Shown: one piece after another, positions 34,248 to 45,776 of the stretch | How the letters are laid out: each line of letters begins with the position of its first letter | Numbering within the stretch: the stretch's first letter is position 1 | Origin: Hofstenia miamia | Taxonomy: Eukaryota > Xenacoelomorpha > Acoela | DNA: 64,000 bases | Assembly (NCBI GenBank): GCA_004352715.1 | Contig: SCFE01000026.1 | Coordinates: forward strand, 1,396,204-1,460,203 | Direction: 5' to 3' | Notes under the pieces: model-generated | Databases searched by the model: none | What the model was told of the DNA's origin: nothing | What the model saw: only the letters and a program-made list of their open reading frames with translations | Program-made: the position numbers and the translations under genes

Positions 34248-35166
34248 TACTAGGCGTCGGTATTTTGTGATTCTTTTATTCTTACTGATATCCCAATGTG
34301 AGTGATATATTGCATGGCATCGACGATATATCCAATAGTACCTCGAAGTGAACCAAAAAAGAGACACATTAATCCACAACGCTTCAATTCTCACAAATTC
34401 CTCGTCTGATACTAGGGGAGGTGTATAACAAGAGTATGAAATTCCATAAATAATCTGAATCATTACTCCACCTCCATATGAAGAATTTTTATCTAACCGT
34501 TCAATGTAATAGCTGTGCAGGGTTATCTGAGATAACTGAGTATAGTTTATCCATTCTATTTCTTAATAATTGCACATTGCTAAAGAAAACAGTCGGTACG
34601 AGGGCAAAAATTTGATGGTTTTCGTCAATCTATGTTGACCACGGTGTCATTTCTGTAAAGTTTAAGATTTATGATTTTGAATTCAGATTTATCAACTCCT
34701 TTTTGTATCATTTCATAATGTTTTTTCAAAAATTGTTGCTCAATTAAACGATCTTCATGTGAGAGATCGGTGGGATATAAAAACGTTTTTGCTAAATGTT
34801 TTAATTTTGCAGCTTTTCCAATGATTGTTCTTAAAGTACACTCAGAGTTAAAAGTTGCTATGAGAGTCCGAGATTTCTTACTGTTCTTTCTGTGTTTACC
34901 AATTCTAAATAAATTTCATGGTCGATCAATTATATTTAAATGTTCTAACATCTCGCTAACTAAGCTTAATTCATCAGCTTGAAATGAAACCTTTTTTCTG
35001 CTCACTCATATCTGGAGATAGCTGATTTCTTCAATGTGAAATCGTCTTCGACACACATGATATTTCCGTCATGCTTAAGTCCTGCAAGTTGTCTGGCCCT
35101 TGCTAACCATCTTGTATCTCTCCACTGTTAAAATCCAATCTGCTTCCCTCCTTTCAAGTAACTTCT

Positions 35167-35191
35167 TATATATATATATATATATATATAC
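35167..35191. repeat. (TA)n microsatellite
   Basis: Short TA run. Confidence 0.85.
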
Positions 35192-35432
35192 ACAAGTTTT
35201 ATTCCAAGAGTTGTAGTTAACTAACCGAAACTGACGTCCCATAATGTACGTAGTCACTAATAAAAGCATGTAGTTATATTTCAACAAAATCAACAAAAAA
35301 TACAGCGAAAGAGACTAGAAACCATCAAAGCAATATTTGCTGTGGTCCACTTTTTCGAGCTTGATTTTTTTATTACAGTGCGTTTACGAAATTGCTTATC
35401 TGCATCAACACCAAAGTTTTAGAAAATTTAGT

Positions 35433-35651
35433 CTAGTTAAACCTGATTTGGAGCAAACAATCAGGAATTCGCTTCAGTTTTGTCTTCATTACATTGTGGC
35501 ATAGATTCATCCAAATACTATGTGTAATGTAATGAAGTTGGGAAAATGTTTGTTTGAATTTATTAATGATTCTATCTTCGTGATATTCTAATAAAACCGT
35601 TTGAATATTGGATACGATTGTATTTGCAGACATTTTTGTTAGTAGAGGCAT
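35433..35651 (-). pseudogene. Possible Tc1-like transposase C-terminal scrap
   Basis: The frame ends with WMNLCHNVMKTKLKRIPDCL, which resembles the C-terminal helices of Tc1 transposases (LW-x-x-I-x-x-x-W-x-x-IP-x-x-x-L). It is near the clearer Tc1 relic at 36100. Weak. Confidence 0.28.
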
Positions 35652-36099
35652 TGTTAACCCACCAAGTCAATGATCTTTTTTGTTGAAACCCTTATATATA
35701 CGGTTTACACATTCAATTTCACTAATTTCAATTCGAAACTTTAAGGTAGTTAATGATTTTACTACAAATCGTTAAAATATGTGTTTTTTTTCAAGCATTG
35801 TCACTAATAACTATTCTTCCATCAGCTTATCATTTGCTAGCATTTAGCATTGTATTAAGAGACATTTTTAGCTTGTTCAAATGCGTAGCCATGTTGGGGC
35901 ATATCAAACTTTGACAAGGCCATTAAAATGCAATTTTTTTAAGAAATCACATACAACTTAGCAACAGTACAAACACACATACGAAGTTTAATATGAAGAA
36001 AAAAAGCTATTATTTTTTTGACATCTCGAAACCTCTTGGAAATCGATTCAAAAAGTCTCTTGATGCAAGATGACGGTAAGTTGTAAAAAATCTTTTGCA

Positions 36100-36920
36100 G
36101 TTGTTCCCCCAACTGTTCTGTACACAGGGTATTTCATTCGAACTCAGGCATTCTTAATAATATTCAAATCTGGACTGCTAGGTAGCCAATCAGTCATAAG
36201 TGCAATTTAAACACAGCACAGCTGCAGGTAATTGCTAAAATTGTTTGGAAATTATATTTAAATGAACAACAACTTCATGAAAAATGGGAGCTGACGAATT
36301 AATGTTTTATAGTCGTTTCCAGTTCTTCATTCTCTTCCATGCACGCCCTGGTCTTTTTACTTGCTGAAGTAGTTCATCACAACGGAGATCCTGAAGCCTT
36401 AATATAGCCCCAGACCATTATGCTGCCACCACCATATTTGAAGGGTTTACTTGTGTAATGAGTGTTGTAAGGTTTATTGGTCTTCTCACATAGCTTCTAC
36501 GGATGGGATGAAGCTTGAATATGCTCAGTAGAATTTGAAAGATGTTGCTTGCATAACTCAGCCCGAGATCTCTTCTGTCGGAAAGTTAGGTGGGGCTTTC
36601 CTGCAGCAATACATCCATATATATTATTTTGAACAAAGACACAATTAATTGTTCAGGTTGAGATATCTGAATCATGCAGACCTCACTTTTTAACCGCTTA
36701 GATGTCATAATAGGGTCCCTATTAGATTCTCTAACAAGAACTCTTTCCTGCCGAAGCGACATTTTGCGTGGCCTTCTGTTAAATGTTGTTTTAGAAGTCG
36801 ATCAATTGTGGATTGAGCAACCCCACTTGCGACTCGATATTCCTGCTTGAGTTGAACACTGAGTCTTCATGTGCATAATGATGTCACGAACATATTGAGG
36901 TATCTGTTTCCCAGGCATTT
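36100..36920 (-). pseudogene. Tc1-like transposase relic, nearly full span
   Basis: Minus-strand pieces lie in the right order. The start MPGKQIPQYVRDIIMHMKTQ opens the helix-turn-helix near 36918. NRRPRKMSLRQERVLVRE (about 36760) is the linker with the GRPR-type motif. FKYGGGSIMVWGYI (about 36440) is the diagnostic G-G-S-[IV]-MVWG block before the second Asp. DWLPSSPDLNIIKN (near 36180) is the SPDLNPIE-x-W block, with the catalytic Glu changed to Lys. Frameshifts and stops occur throughout. Terminal inverted repeats were not identified. Confidence 0.78.
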
Positions 36921-37380
36921 CACAAATTGAATGAGAAGTTCAATGCCCACTTTTTTATATACATTTTATGATACCGCCCTGCAATTGTCAATCATCCACA
37001 CTGGCTTTTTGGCTTTGTTTTTGCAAAACCGCCAGCCTTTTTTGTTAGCTTTGATATGGTCGCTGTCACTTTTGACGGGCATTACGTCTAAGAATTTGAC
37101 AGCACAATCATTTGTTGATATAGAGACTCCTAAGGGTGTGTAATTCATTTATAGTGTCTGGAAGCAATCCTTATGCTTAAAGTTTTGTTATGCTTATTTG
37201 TGGAAATGTATGTGATTCGTATTTACAATGATATTTGTGATAACATCAGCCCCTATCTATATTCAGTGTGTATTATTCCATTATTTTATAATTTTTGCAA
37301 TATACATATATGTTTATTTATGATTAATTTATTTTTAACGCTAACCTGTCCAGCGCGACTAAAAATACAAAGAAATTTTT

Positions 37381-37762
37381 AAACAACTTTCGAATTCTTC
37401 CAAGCCCTGTTGAGAAGATTGGAAATCGTGTGATATTGACACATCTATTGACGAATGAGCTTTCACTTAATGTTGAAATTTTTTTCTAAGAGTTGTTCCT
37501 ACGCCGGAGGCACTTGAAAGTATTAATATTTTTCAATAAATAAACCCATTTGTTAAACAACTTTCGAATTCTTCCAAGCCCTGTTGAGAAGATTGGAAAT
37601 CGTGTGATATTGACACATCTATTGACGAATGAGCTTTCACTTAATGTTGAAATTTTTTTCTACGAGTTGTTCCTACGCCGGAGGCACTTGAAAGTATTAA
37701 TATTTTTCAATGGATATACCCATTTGTTAAACAACTTTCGAATTCTTCCAAGCCCTGTTGAG
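37381..37762. repeat. 174-bp tandem repeat, 2.2 copies
   Basis: The unit begins AAACAACTTTCGAATTCTTC. Copies start at 37381, 37555 and 37729, and the last is cut after CCCTGTTGAG. Copies differ by single bases. They translate partly openly, but I see no recognised protein. Confidence 0.92.
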
Positions 37763-38640
37763 GCGCGTGCATAAAGCGGGAGGTTGTGCATTTCACAGAA
37801 TGCTTTATTCAACATCTTTTGTGTCACATTTTCATACATTTTTTAGATTTACTAATTGCTCCTATGTATTATGAGATGTAAACTTTTGAATTTGCATAAA
37901 AGTTTCGCAGTAATGTTTCTGCTCAAGGGTGGAAGCGGGCTGGACCAACCCGAAGAAAAAATATTTGTGTGAACTGTGAGGCGGGACCAAAATAATTGTA
38001 CTGTGGGCTTGTACCTAATCTTGCAAAACAGCACAGTTTAAGCAATTTTCATGTATGTTATCATTTTGTTTTGCATCTTGTATTCAACAAAGTATTCTAA
38101 ACTCTTAATTTTATATTGATTTTGTTGTTTTTTCATACAATTTATATTTTTTAGTGTTTTGTACCTGTTTGGTAACATACTGATTATTAGGTTAAAAATT
38201 GCGGGCCAAGCTAAGACAAATGTGGGTTGCGGTCCTGTGTTGGACCGATTTTTTAAAAATTACTTGGGCTTCGGGCCAAAATACCGGCCTTCGTCAATCA
38301 TGGTTTCTTCTGATAAACTTAATATGTCAAGGGTATGAATTTTAATGTGTTTCGCTTTGACTGGAAATGTTGAGCTGCCAGTAATGCCTGAAAATTTAAT
38401 TTTTATTACTCTTCACAAATATCTCTTTGTGATTATATTCACTGTATTATCTACACATACTGTATATGTCACTGATACCTTGATATAAATCTGAGAAAAT
38501 TGGCATACCCTATGTAAGGTAATAATAAAGTATGAAATTCTTGAGATATCCTTGATAGTTCTGGCCCCGCCTAATTTCACAGTGATAACTATCAGCGACC
38601 AACTTTTGCATGAATCAGGTTGTTTGTTTCCTATGTTTTG
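37763..38640. other. Intronic DNA, nothing recognised
   Basis: No supported feature between the 174-bp array and the gypsy relic. A GC-richer patch at 37770-38030 is unexplained. Confidence 0.45.
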
Positions 38641-38658
38641 ACATGATAATTAAAGTTC

Positions 38659-39560
38659 ATGCTTTTTACCGGAATTTTACATGAATGGACTCGTTGGAAA
38701 AGAGATTTTGAATTATTTTTTCAAAAATCAGATAGCGTTAGAATTGCGCTTCTACAGATAACCATTGGTCAAAATGCTTTGGAATTTTTCGATAATCTCA
38801 CTTGGGAAGATTGCGAGGATAATTCAAAGATCTCAGTTGTTATCAAAAATACGATTCATATTTTAATACAGAACCTAATGAAACTTTCAAAAGATATATA
38901 TTATTCAGTCAAAAAGGAGACGGATTAAAGATTGATACATTTGTTACTTTATTACGAACACTTTCGTGAAATTGTAACTTTGCAGAACTAACAGACAGCC
39001 TAATACGTGATCAACTCGTCATCACAATGACAAAAGATGGACTACAAGAACCTTTGTTATTAAACAGAGCAATCTCAATCTGTACATGGTTTGAAGAGAC
39101 ACATGAGCAAATCAAATGACCCAAGAATTGTGAAACACCTCAAAACCTGGAGTGCAAAAAAGAAGTGGAGACCGATGCAATTGGACCTCATCCTAAGACT
39201 TCGCCAACCTTCAAGCACTCATTCAACAATAAAAACAGCAGCATAGATTGTCGGCAATGTGGACACAGACATCAACGTAGAAATTTTGCAGCATACGGAA
39301 AAAGATGTAACAACTGTAATGATCCAAACCACTTCTGAACAATGTGCACAATACATCTACAAAGACAACACAACATTGATACTGTCAATGAAGCATACTT
39401 GTCTATTGATGAAGAAAACGTTGAGGAATATAATTGTGATTCGATTACAAAAAGTGAATTCAAGAAAATTTAATCAATTGAAACCATAGCTTTTTTTAAC
39501 AGGCGAAAAATCAAAATGAAGGTCGACTCAGGGCCCAGTGTAATGTTCTTTCTCTTCAAT
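38659..39560 (+). pseudogene. gypsy gag with zinc knuckle, plus protease start
   Basis: The frame 38659-38928 (HEWTRWKRDFELFFQKSD and onward) is the capsid-like region typical of Ty3/gypsy gag. Beyond stops, near 39250-39340, CRQCGHRHQRRNFAAYGKRC continues to CNNCNDPNHF, giving a paired CCHC-like arrangement. About 160 bp later KIKMKVDSGPSVMFF resembles the D-[ST]-G active site of the aspartic protease, with DSG retained. Confidence 0.68.
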
Positions 39561-39952
39561 ATTTGAAGTCGCTTGACTTTACTAACAACTGATAAGATCG
39601 TCCAAAGTTAGATTAACTGGTTATGTAGGCAACAGGTTACCAGTAAAAGGAGTCTGCTCTTTACCCATAACCTTGGGCAGTAAAAGAAGAAGGTCGAATG
39701 CTAATTTCATTATATGCTCAGATGTTACCCCAATTTTAGGGGTTTAGAAAATGACCTCCTGCAAGTAAATTTTAAGAAAAACTCTCTTGTTCACTCTATA
39801 TCAAAGAATGCATCTACCAAACCTCCATTTTTTCGGGTAGGTCCCGGAAGGATATAACGCCATGCTCTTCAATCTGCCCTCCGGACCTAAATTGGACGGC
39901 AACTCACCACATATCATAACAAGAATTCTTCAATGGTTAATCAAAATTTTCT

Positions 39953-40279
39953 ATGATTGATCTTTCTAATGCATTTTGGCATATCGAACTAACAAAGCAG
40001 GCGTCCTATCTATGCACATTCAATACCCCATTTGGACGTTATCGATGGAACCGCTTTCCCAATGGACTTCGCTCTGCCTCTGACAAATCCCAGCATGACG
40101 ATAGACAAGATATTCGGAGGCTGTCAAATGTTATTGCCATCCATGATGATCTGTGTATTGCAATTAATGAAGAAATGGACCGTGATGCTATATTAAGAAA
40201 CGTTTTTGAAAAAGCACGAGAACATAACATTAAGTTTAATATTGATAAATTTCAGTACAGAAAAACGTCGGTAAAGTAA
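39953..40279 (+). pseudogene. gypsy reverse transcriptase fragment
   Basis: DLSNAFWHIELTKQASYLCT is RT motif A with its catalytic Asp (in D-L-S-x-A-F/Y-W-x-I). FNTPFGRYRWNRFPNGLRSA is motif B, and AIHDDLCI is the YIDD box with both Asp kept. The frame ends at 40279, and RT continues in the next frame. Confidence 0.8.
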
Positions 40280-40714
40280 ATGGGCTTTATTGTAGATCGG
40301 CATGGATTTACCCCGATCACGAAAAGACAATCGCCAACTACCCTACAACCAAGTGACAAGGGATTCTTAGGAATGGCAAATTTCTTTTGCTCGTTTAACC
40401 CACAAATGTCCAAAATCACAGCTCCTTTGCGCTTGCTGATGAGAATAGACATTCAATGGAGCCCCGAACATACAACCGTGTTTGAAACAATTAAAGAAAT
40501 TCTGCCTCTTCTGAAACATTTCGATCGCAACTCAAAATCGACATTGCAAATTGATTCTTCAGGATATTCACTTGGCGCTGTGCTATTACAAGAAGGAAGA
40601 CCTTGCGCCTTTGCTGGCAGATCACTAACACCTACAAAACAAAACTATTCACATATCGAAAAAGAGCTTCTTGCAATGGATGTACAAAATACATTTATGG
40701 AACATGCTTTATAG
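40280..40714 (+). pseudogene. gypsy RT connection and RNase H
   Basis: It starts with the RT thumb (MGFIVDRHGFTP; FLGMANFFCSFNPQMSKITA). TLQIDSSGYSLGAVLLQEGR then gives the RNase H region with the first Asp, followed by NYSHIEKELLA, the Y-S-x-x-E-K-E-x-L-A motif with its catalytic Glu. A stop and frame change follow; VHSDHKP, the third motif (TDHK), is in frame 40603-40947. Confidence 0.82.
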
Positions 40715-40846
40715 TACATTCTGATCACAAACCACAGGAAGTCATCCACAAAAAACAAATTCACGATACTCCGCCTCGAGTTCAAAGGCTGCTTCTGATC
40801 CTAAAAAATACCCAGGGACATCAATCAAATATCTTCCTGCAAACGG

Positions 40847-41520
40847 ATGGTTCTGTCCAGGGTGATGTCATTTATTCAAAATGGCTGGCCAGAAAAGTTA
40901 CCACAGAAGTATCAGGATTTAAGGCTATTTTGGAAATTAAGATATGAACTATCGATAGTTGATGGAATCATTCTAAAGGGCAACAGACTAATCATACCTT
41001 CTTATATGAAATACAAACTTCTTGAATTTATTAATGCTACACACGAAGGAATTGAGAAGAATATCCTTCTGGCAAAAGAGAGCTACTATTGGGAGAAAAT
41101 GAGTGAAGACATTGAAAAATATGTAAAAAGATATATTAATTATAGAGGCCAACCAATGATACCACATGAGAGACCAAATGTTCCTTCGATGAAAATTGCG
41201 TTTGTTGTTGCTGAACACAATGAATCAAATTATTCAATAACAATATACTACTACTCTCGCTTTATAGTATGCAAGCAATCGAAAAATAAAACGCTTTAGA
41301 TATCATCAAAAGTCTTAAAGAATTTGTTTCATAGTTTGGAATACCGAAAGAAATAATCCATTCAACACATTTAAAATGAAAGAACTTTCAAAGAGCGAGT
41401 ATTTTAAGCTTATAACGTCTAGTCTTTTATACTCAAGATCCAATGGAATAGCAGAAAAAGCAGTTCACATATTCAAGAAAATCATAAAATTGTATAACTT
41501 GCAAATAATCATTTTATAAT
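40847..41520 (+). pseudogene. gypsy integrase, zinc-binding and eroded core domains
   Basis: ATHEGIEKNILLAKESYYWE followed by KMSEDIEKYVKRYINYRG is the H-x3-H...C-x2-C zinc domain of Ty3/gypsy integrases; the cysteines are changed to Ile/Tyr/Arg-type residues. The core survives only in pieces, such as FGIPKEII and NGIAEKAVHIFKKI, the latter with the catalytic Glu. Dead. Confidence 0.7.
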
Positions 41521-41876
41521 ATTTCTACTGAAAAATTTGAACTGCCTCTGCTTAAATTTCTTAGGGTCATGACTGCATTGTATGAAAAGGATAAAGCAGT
41601 TACCATATTTAACAAACTTAAACTACTGAGTTCTAATGATGATGCTGGCGAAGTTCATCGAACTGTTGACTTTGATTGTGAACTATAAAAACTTTATTGC
41701 ACACGTTTATAAGTGGAATTAAGACGTGATTGTGTTGATTATGTACATCATAAGTGTTAGTTTTAATTTGTTTTCGCTAAGGTTTTTGATCATACACAAA
41801 TTCTTATATACGACTATCTGGAATTAATATGTTATATATTTATAGTACACTTTCACAACTAATATGTTTTTTATAG

Positions 41877-42338
41877 CACCTTGTTGGAAGACTTCGGCCT
41901 AACTTCCGCAGCGTTTGCAACATCACTTCATGTGAAAACAATCCTTCTGGATACATTCTTCCCGTTAATTGTCTTGGGGATCCAGATGAAATCCTTGCCA
42001 GCCGACATAGTTTTCCGAGTGGTCATTCTTCCAACGCCTTCTTCAACGGAGTCATCATCGTTCTCTATTTTCATTATCAAATGAAGCTGTATTACAAAAC
42101 ACTCCACGAGTCTGTTCTGACTGTATTGATTCAGCTGACAGTCCTCACTTCTTCAGCTCTCATTGCACTTTCACGCATCAATGATAATAAGCACCATTGG
42201 TCTGATGTTTGTGTCGGTGCATTATTAGGAACAGCGATGGCTATCTTCTGCATGGTTTCATTGTATAGATTTCATCAAAATCCTCCTCCACATAAGCCAT
42301 CAGATGATCTCCCCTTAGAAATTGCAGAGTCAGGTTAA
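41877..42338 (+). CDS. Phospholipid phosphatase 2, coding exon 2
   Basis: It begins after TTTTTTATAG and encodes residues 119-271 of the protein started at 21926. HLVGRLRP completes motif 1 with Lys118 of exon 1. HSFPSGHSS has catalytic His168. SRINDNKHHWSD gives motif 3 with Arg218, His224 and Asp228. The spacing of all three motifs matches the paralogue at 8635 to within one residue. Three further membrane spans and a short Pro-rich cytosolic tail (NPPPHKPSDDLPLEIAESG) follow. The frame is intact despite the TE-laden intron, so the gene is probably functional. Stand-alone frames here (41881-42084 in another phase; 42081-42338) are partial readings of this exon. Confidence 0.9.
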   Translation, partial: HLVGRLRPNFRSVCNITSCENNPSGYILPVNCLGDPDEILASRHSFPSGHSSNAFFNGVIIVLYFHYQMKLYYKTLHESVLTVLIQLTVLTSSALIALSRINDNKHHWSDVCVGALLGTAMAIFCMVSLYRFHQNPPPHKPSDDLPLEIAESG

Positions 42339-43475
42339 ATAGAGCTATCTAGGATTTTTCAATTTTATTCGTCAGAAGTATTCATCTATCGTTTTCCATT
42401 CACTTGTCAATGTTTTAATCAGGAATTGTGATTCAAATTGTATTTGTGGTTTTACGTGTCTTTGTATTGTGTTTTGATGTAACTAATTTTAATCGTTTCA
42501 GCAGCATGTGGATTTTTCTTACTTATATACACTACTAAAATATTACTAATAATTGTTGTTAATTTTTTAAAGGTTAAATTACATTTAACAGTGGACTAAT
42601 ATATTTGAGTAAGCTTTGACTATATACAAAACTAAAATACGAAGGCTGCATGTCAGCGAACAGCAATGAAATTTAACACAGAGACAGCCGGAGTCGGATT
42701 ATCGAATGAAATAAGGGTCGGTTTATCAAGAGTTTTCTTTATTTACTATTATTGTTGAACTCAGAAAGCTGTTAAATTTTCATTCAAGTTTTGCTTCTGC
42801 TTATTGCACCATTTTTCGAACAAAGTATCACTTCTACGAAAAGTAGGACAATCTTAGGCCTTAAATGATTTACTGTTAAACCTCTTAGACTGTAGTAGCA
42901 GAAGGAATCGTGTCTAAGACTGAATACTCTTATCAAGCACTTTTCTCTTGTAGTTATAACGAGGGCCGAATTCTTAATGAACATAATGAAGTCTTTATTT
43001 GTCTTTTAATTAGGGAGGTGCGTAAAATATCGATATCTTTTCTATCCCTCCTATAATTTGGCGAACTACCAAAAAGTGTTGGCCAATATGAAATTTATGA
43101 TATCAGACACTGTGCATACCCTTTGAAATATTCAAGTTCTATCAATGTTTAAAATTACCTAGGTTGACATGATTATTAGTTTCATAGATGCTTAGTTTAT
43201 AAAAACTTAATGAAAATTACTAGTTTATCTGTAAGAAAGTATAAATTATCATTCATGATATCCTCTTGTTGGGAATAGACATTTGTTTACATTGATTATT
43301 AACATTATATACAAGGATGTACTAATGGGCTTCCAAAACAATGTTTAGGGTGTTAAGTGTCTATAAATGTTAAAACATGATAAACTAAGGCTCTTGAAGT
43401 AATAGTTTCTCTTGAGATGTGTATATCGCCTCCAATCGTCGTAAGCTATGTTAAATTCCATTAATGTTGCAGTTA
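42339..43475. other. 3' flank of phosphatase gene 2, nothing recognised
   Basis: It probably includes the 3' UTR. No repeat or gene supported. Confidence 0.5.
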
Positions 43476-43910
43476 TTAGAATAAGCGAGTCAGTAGTCGA
43501 TTGAACAGAAGGAGATCACAGGCATGGAAGTAGAGTGACAGCGGGAGAGTGGAGAATTTCAGCAGAGCGTCTTTATAGTCCAAAGAGGAAATCCATTTGA
43601 AAGCACGTTTCTGGAAACGTTCCATGGAGTGGAACAAAGCACGAGAAGGCCACCAACAAGGAGACGCGTAGAGAAGAATGGCGCGAGGAATGGACTTGAA
43701 CAAAGAGAGCTTCACAGCGGACGAGGTATTAAAAGGAACATTACGGAAAAGGGCAAATAGCGAGGAATTAGCTTTGCGGAGATGCAAAGACACATGCCCA
43801 GTCCAATTTAAGTTTGCAGCAAGTTGAACTCCAAGATGAGTGTGATGAGGCGCAAATTTAACAGGTAGAGGCAAAGCAGAAGGGGAGCCACAGAAAAAGA
43901 AATACCACAT
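43476..43910 (-). pseudogene. LINE reverse transcriptase C-terminal fragment (GC-rich)
   Basis: A 144-codon frame. THLGVQLAANLNWTGHVSLH followed by LRKANSSLFALFRN is the Y-L-G-V-x-[IL]-x-x-x-L-x-W-x-x-H-[IV] segment after the RT core. LFKSIPRAILLYASPCWWPS and MERFQKRAFKWI then match the 'Y-x-x-x-[IL]-x-[PS]-x-L-x-Y-[AG]-x-x-x-W' and 'QN-x-x-[LA]-[RK]-x-I' features. The block is GC-rich, unlike its surroundings, as is the ORF1 at 80-685. The element is 5' truncated. Confidence 0.75.
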
Positions 43911-44339
43911 GATCTGAGATGGTGATTAACATTTAAAAAATAGAAGGAAAATGGTTTTATCAAAGACTAGAACAATGGAAAGTTGGAATAGAGAAAAGTA
44001 GAAAACCTCTGCAACATTGGGCATGTGGTAGAAAAAATTGAATACAATCCTGATTCAAAAATAAGAAAGATGTTTGTAAAGTTGCAATCATCAGTAATAA
44101 CAATCCTAGTAAAGGATTTGAAATTGTTTTCTTATATAATTCAGATCAGAAGGTAGTTATTACCTGGAAAATTTCATTTTTTTAAGTATGTGGCGCTTTA
44201 TTAAGAATATAAATTATTATCATTAAAGGTGGAATTTCTGTGAAACTGTTCAAATTTCTCATGGTCTCTCATTGGTCTCATATTGTAATTCTTTAATATT
44301 TTCTTTGGGTCCATGTTAGCAACAAGTTTCTACAGGTGG

Positions 44340-45420
44340 TTTTATGGGCTATCACGATAGAGAACTTCATTAGAATCGCGGCCTGTGTGGTGTATTATCT
44401 GATCAAATACGTCAAAATGTTGATGTCTTACAAGGGGACAAGCTGTCACCTTTGCAGTTTAGTTTATTTATAGCTGACCTATCAGACGATCTGACAAGAG
44501 ACACGAACTGCAATGTGATTTTCTACGCTGACGACTTGGTGATTACAGCGCACAGGATTGAATATATAAGGCACGCTCTGGTTAAATTGGAGGAATATTC
44601 TCGAAACAGCAAATTGAAAATAAATGTCCTCAAGACAAAAGCAGTTAAATTCCGGAAAGGCGGACGGTTGTGCAAAAAGGACGTACTGATGAGCAACTGT
44701 CCAAATATCGCGTTTGTGCCAAATTCACATATTTAGTTGTTGTGCTGACTACCAGGGATATTTCAGGTGCTCACGTAGAAGAAATATACAAGAGATGGCT
44801 AAAGGCTACTAATTGTCTGATGCAAAAACTTAACTTATCACAGGTTTCCTTAAAATCAGCTAACCTACTTTTAAGAGCTGTTGTGTTGCCTAGTTCATTA
44901 TACGGTCTGAATGTTTTTCCAGAGGCTGACTCCCTCAGCCTCTTCAAGAAAGTCACCAATTATTTTTATAAAAAGTAGGCGGGGGTATCGAAATATGCCT
45001 CGAACTATTTTGTGGAAACATTACTGGAGTTTGATTACCTGGAATGTCACAAGCTGTCGGGTTTTAATCGTCGGATAGTTGCTCTTTATTATAGTAATGG
45101 GATGCATCACCTCATTTGCGGAAAATCAGTTTGCTACCACACCAGTAGAGACGATGTTGAAAGCCCTTGTTATTGTATTTATTGTGAGGAAATTATCCGT
45201 GATCGATTTCATTTGCTATCAGAATGTGAGTGGTGGAGCAGAGAGACGGGTGTGAGCTTGCAAGGCAATCCTAAAACTACAGAAATCATCAAATATTTGC
45301 TACAATTTGTTCTTACTTGACTACATAATAATCGATTTGCCTTGTTGATTTTGATTTATGTTTTTATAATATGTAAATATGTTTTTGTTCCTTTGTAAGG
45401 AATATTAATTCCAATTCTAT
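44340..45420 (+). mobile_element. 5'-truncated LINE with C-terminal zinc knuckle
   Basis: Three consecutive plus-strand frames form the back part of a non-LTR RT (see next entry) and a C-terminal CCHC-type knuckle. Frameshifts at about 44700 and 44980. The 3' end lies near 45420, without a clear poly(A). Confidence 0.72.
44380..45320 (+). pseudogene. LINE reverse transcriptase palm to C-terminus
   Basis: VLQGDKLSPLQFSLFIADLS is RT motif B' (G-V-x-Q-G-x-x-L-S-P-x-L-F), and VIFYADDLVI is the intact YADD box. KLEEYSRNSKLKINVLKTKA then follows, as in Jockey/R1/Tad-type elements. After a frameshift, TYLVVVLTTRD and a helical region precede frame 45012-45320, in which CYCIYCEEIIRDRFHLLSEC gives a C-x2-C...H-x4-C knuckle common at the C-terminus of these ORF2 proteins. 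Confidence 0.78.
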
Positions 45421-45776
45421 TCATTCATTTTGGGTCCATGTTAAAGGACAACTTTCTCACGTAAAACTATCCACCATAAAATCAAAAACAAATGTCTGAA
45501 AAGGTGTTAACTCTATAGCTGTTGCTACCATGCCTGCTGTTATTTATAACTTTTCTACTCACTTAATATTCTTATCGCATCTCAAGATGGACATTTTTAA
45601 TTAACATTGTGAGGTAATGAAAGTGTAGCCTTTTTCTCATAATTTTTATTGTATCATTCTATTTCAATAACTAAATAGTTATGGCTATTTAAGCAATTTC
45701 AGGACATTGTATTTGAAGCCATATTTCATAATTATGATATACTAGAAGACTTATTTTGAGATGAAATCTTGTTTCT

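Larger units (their letters stand above)
32740..35000 (-). mobile_element. Decayed non-LTR retrotransposon (endonuclease + RT)
   Basis: Minus-strand fragments appear in the correct order. The endonuclease start has RNRMDKLYSVISDNP (near 34550) and YGGGVMIQI (near 34470). The endonuclease body has PPLVSDEEFVRIEALWINV (34224-34463). The front of the reverse transcriptase lies at 33163-33558, and the RT C-terminal part at 32830-33010 has VHSWCNENNAMINIKKTK and LLGVLIQNNLKWD. A tail near 32750 matches the ...YSAPEPH segment that follows. All frames are broken. It is a Jockey/CR1-type element by architecture. Confidence 0.68.
38640..41710 (+). mobile_element. Ty3/gypsy LTR retrotransposon relic (gag-pr-RT-RH-IN)
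   Basis: A plus-strand chain in Ty3/gypsy order: gag with zinc knuckle, protease start, reverse transcriptase, RNase H, integrase. All are broken by stops and frameshifts. No LTRs were recognised. It lies at the 3' end of the intron of phosphatase gene 2, ending about 170 bp before exon 2. Confidence 0.85.
22280..41876 (+). other. 19.6 kb TE-rich intron of phosphatase gene 2
   Basis: A phase-0 intron running from GTAAAT to TTTTTTATAG, inferred from the perfect continuity of motif 1 across it. It holds a MITE, piggyBac, Tc3-like, mariner and Tc1 relics, several LINE fragments, a gypsy relic, two tandem arrays and a 1000-N gap, so its true length is uncertain. Confidence 0.82.

Noticed and set aside
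36931-37148. Frames open on both strands (70 and 60 codons) with protein-like wording
   Set aside because: Neither matches a domain I know, and the region lies just outside the Tc1 relic. It could be eroded transposon sequence, so no gene is claimed.
37381-37774. Tandem 174-bp repeat as a repetitive protein gene
   Set aside because: The second copy is open but the first has a stop, and there is no start/splice context. Treated as a DNA repeat.
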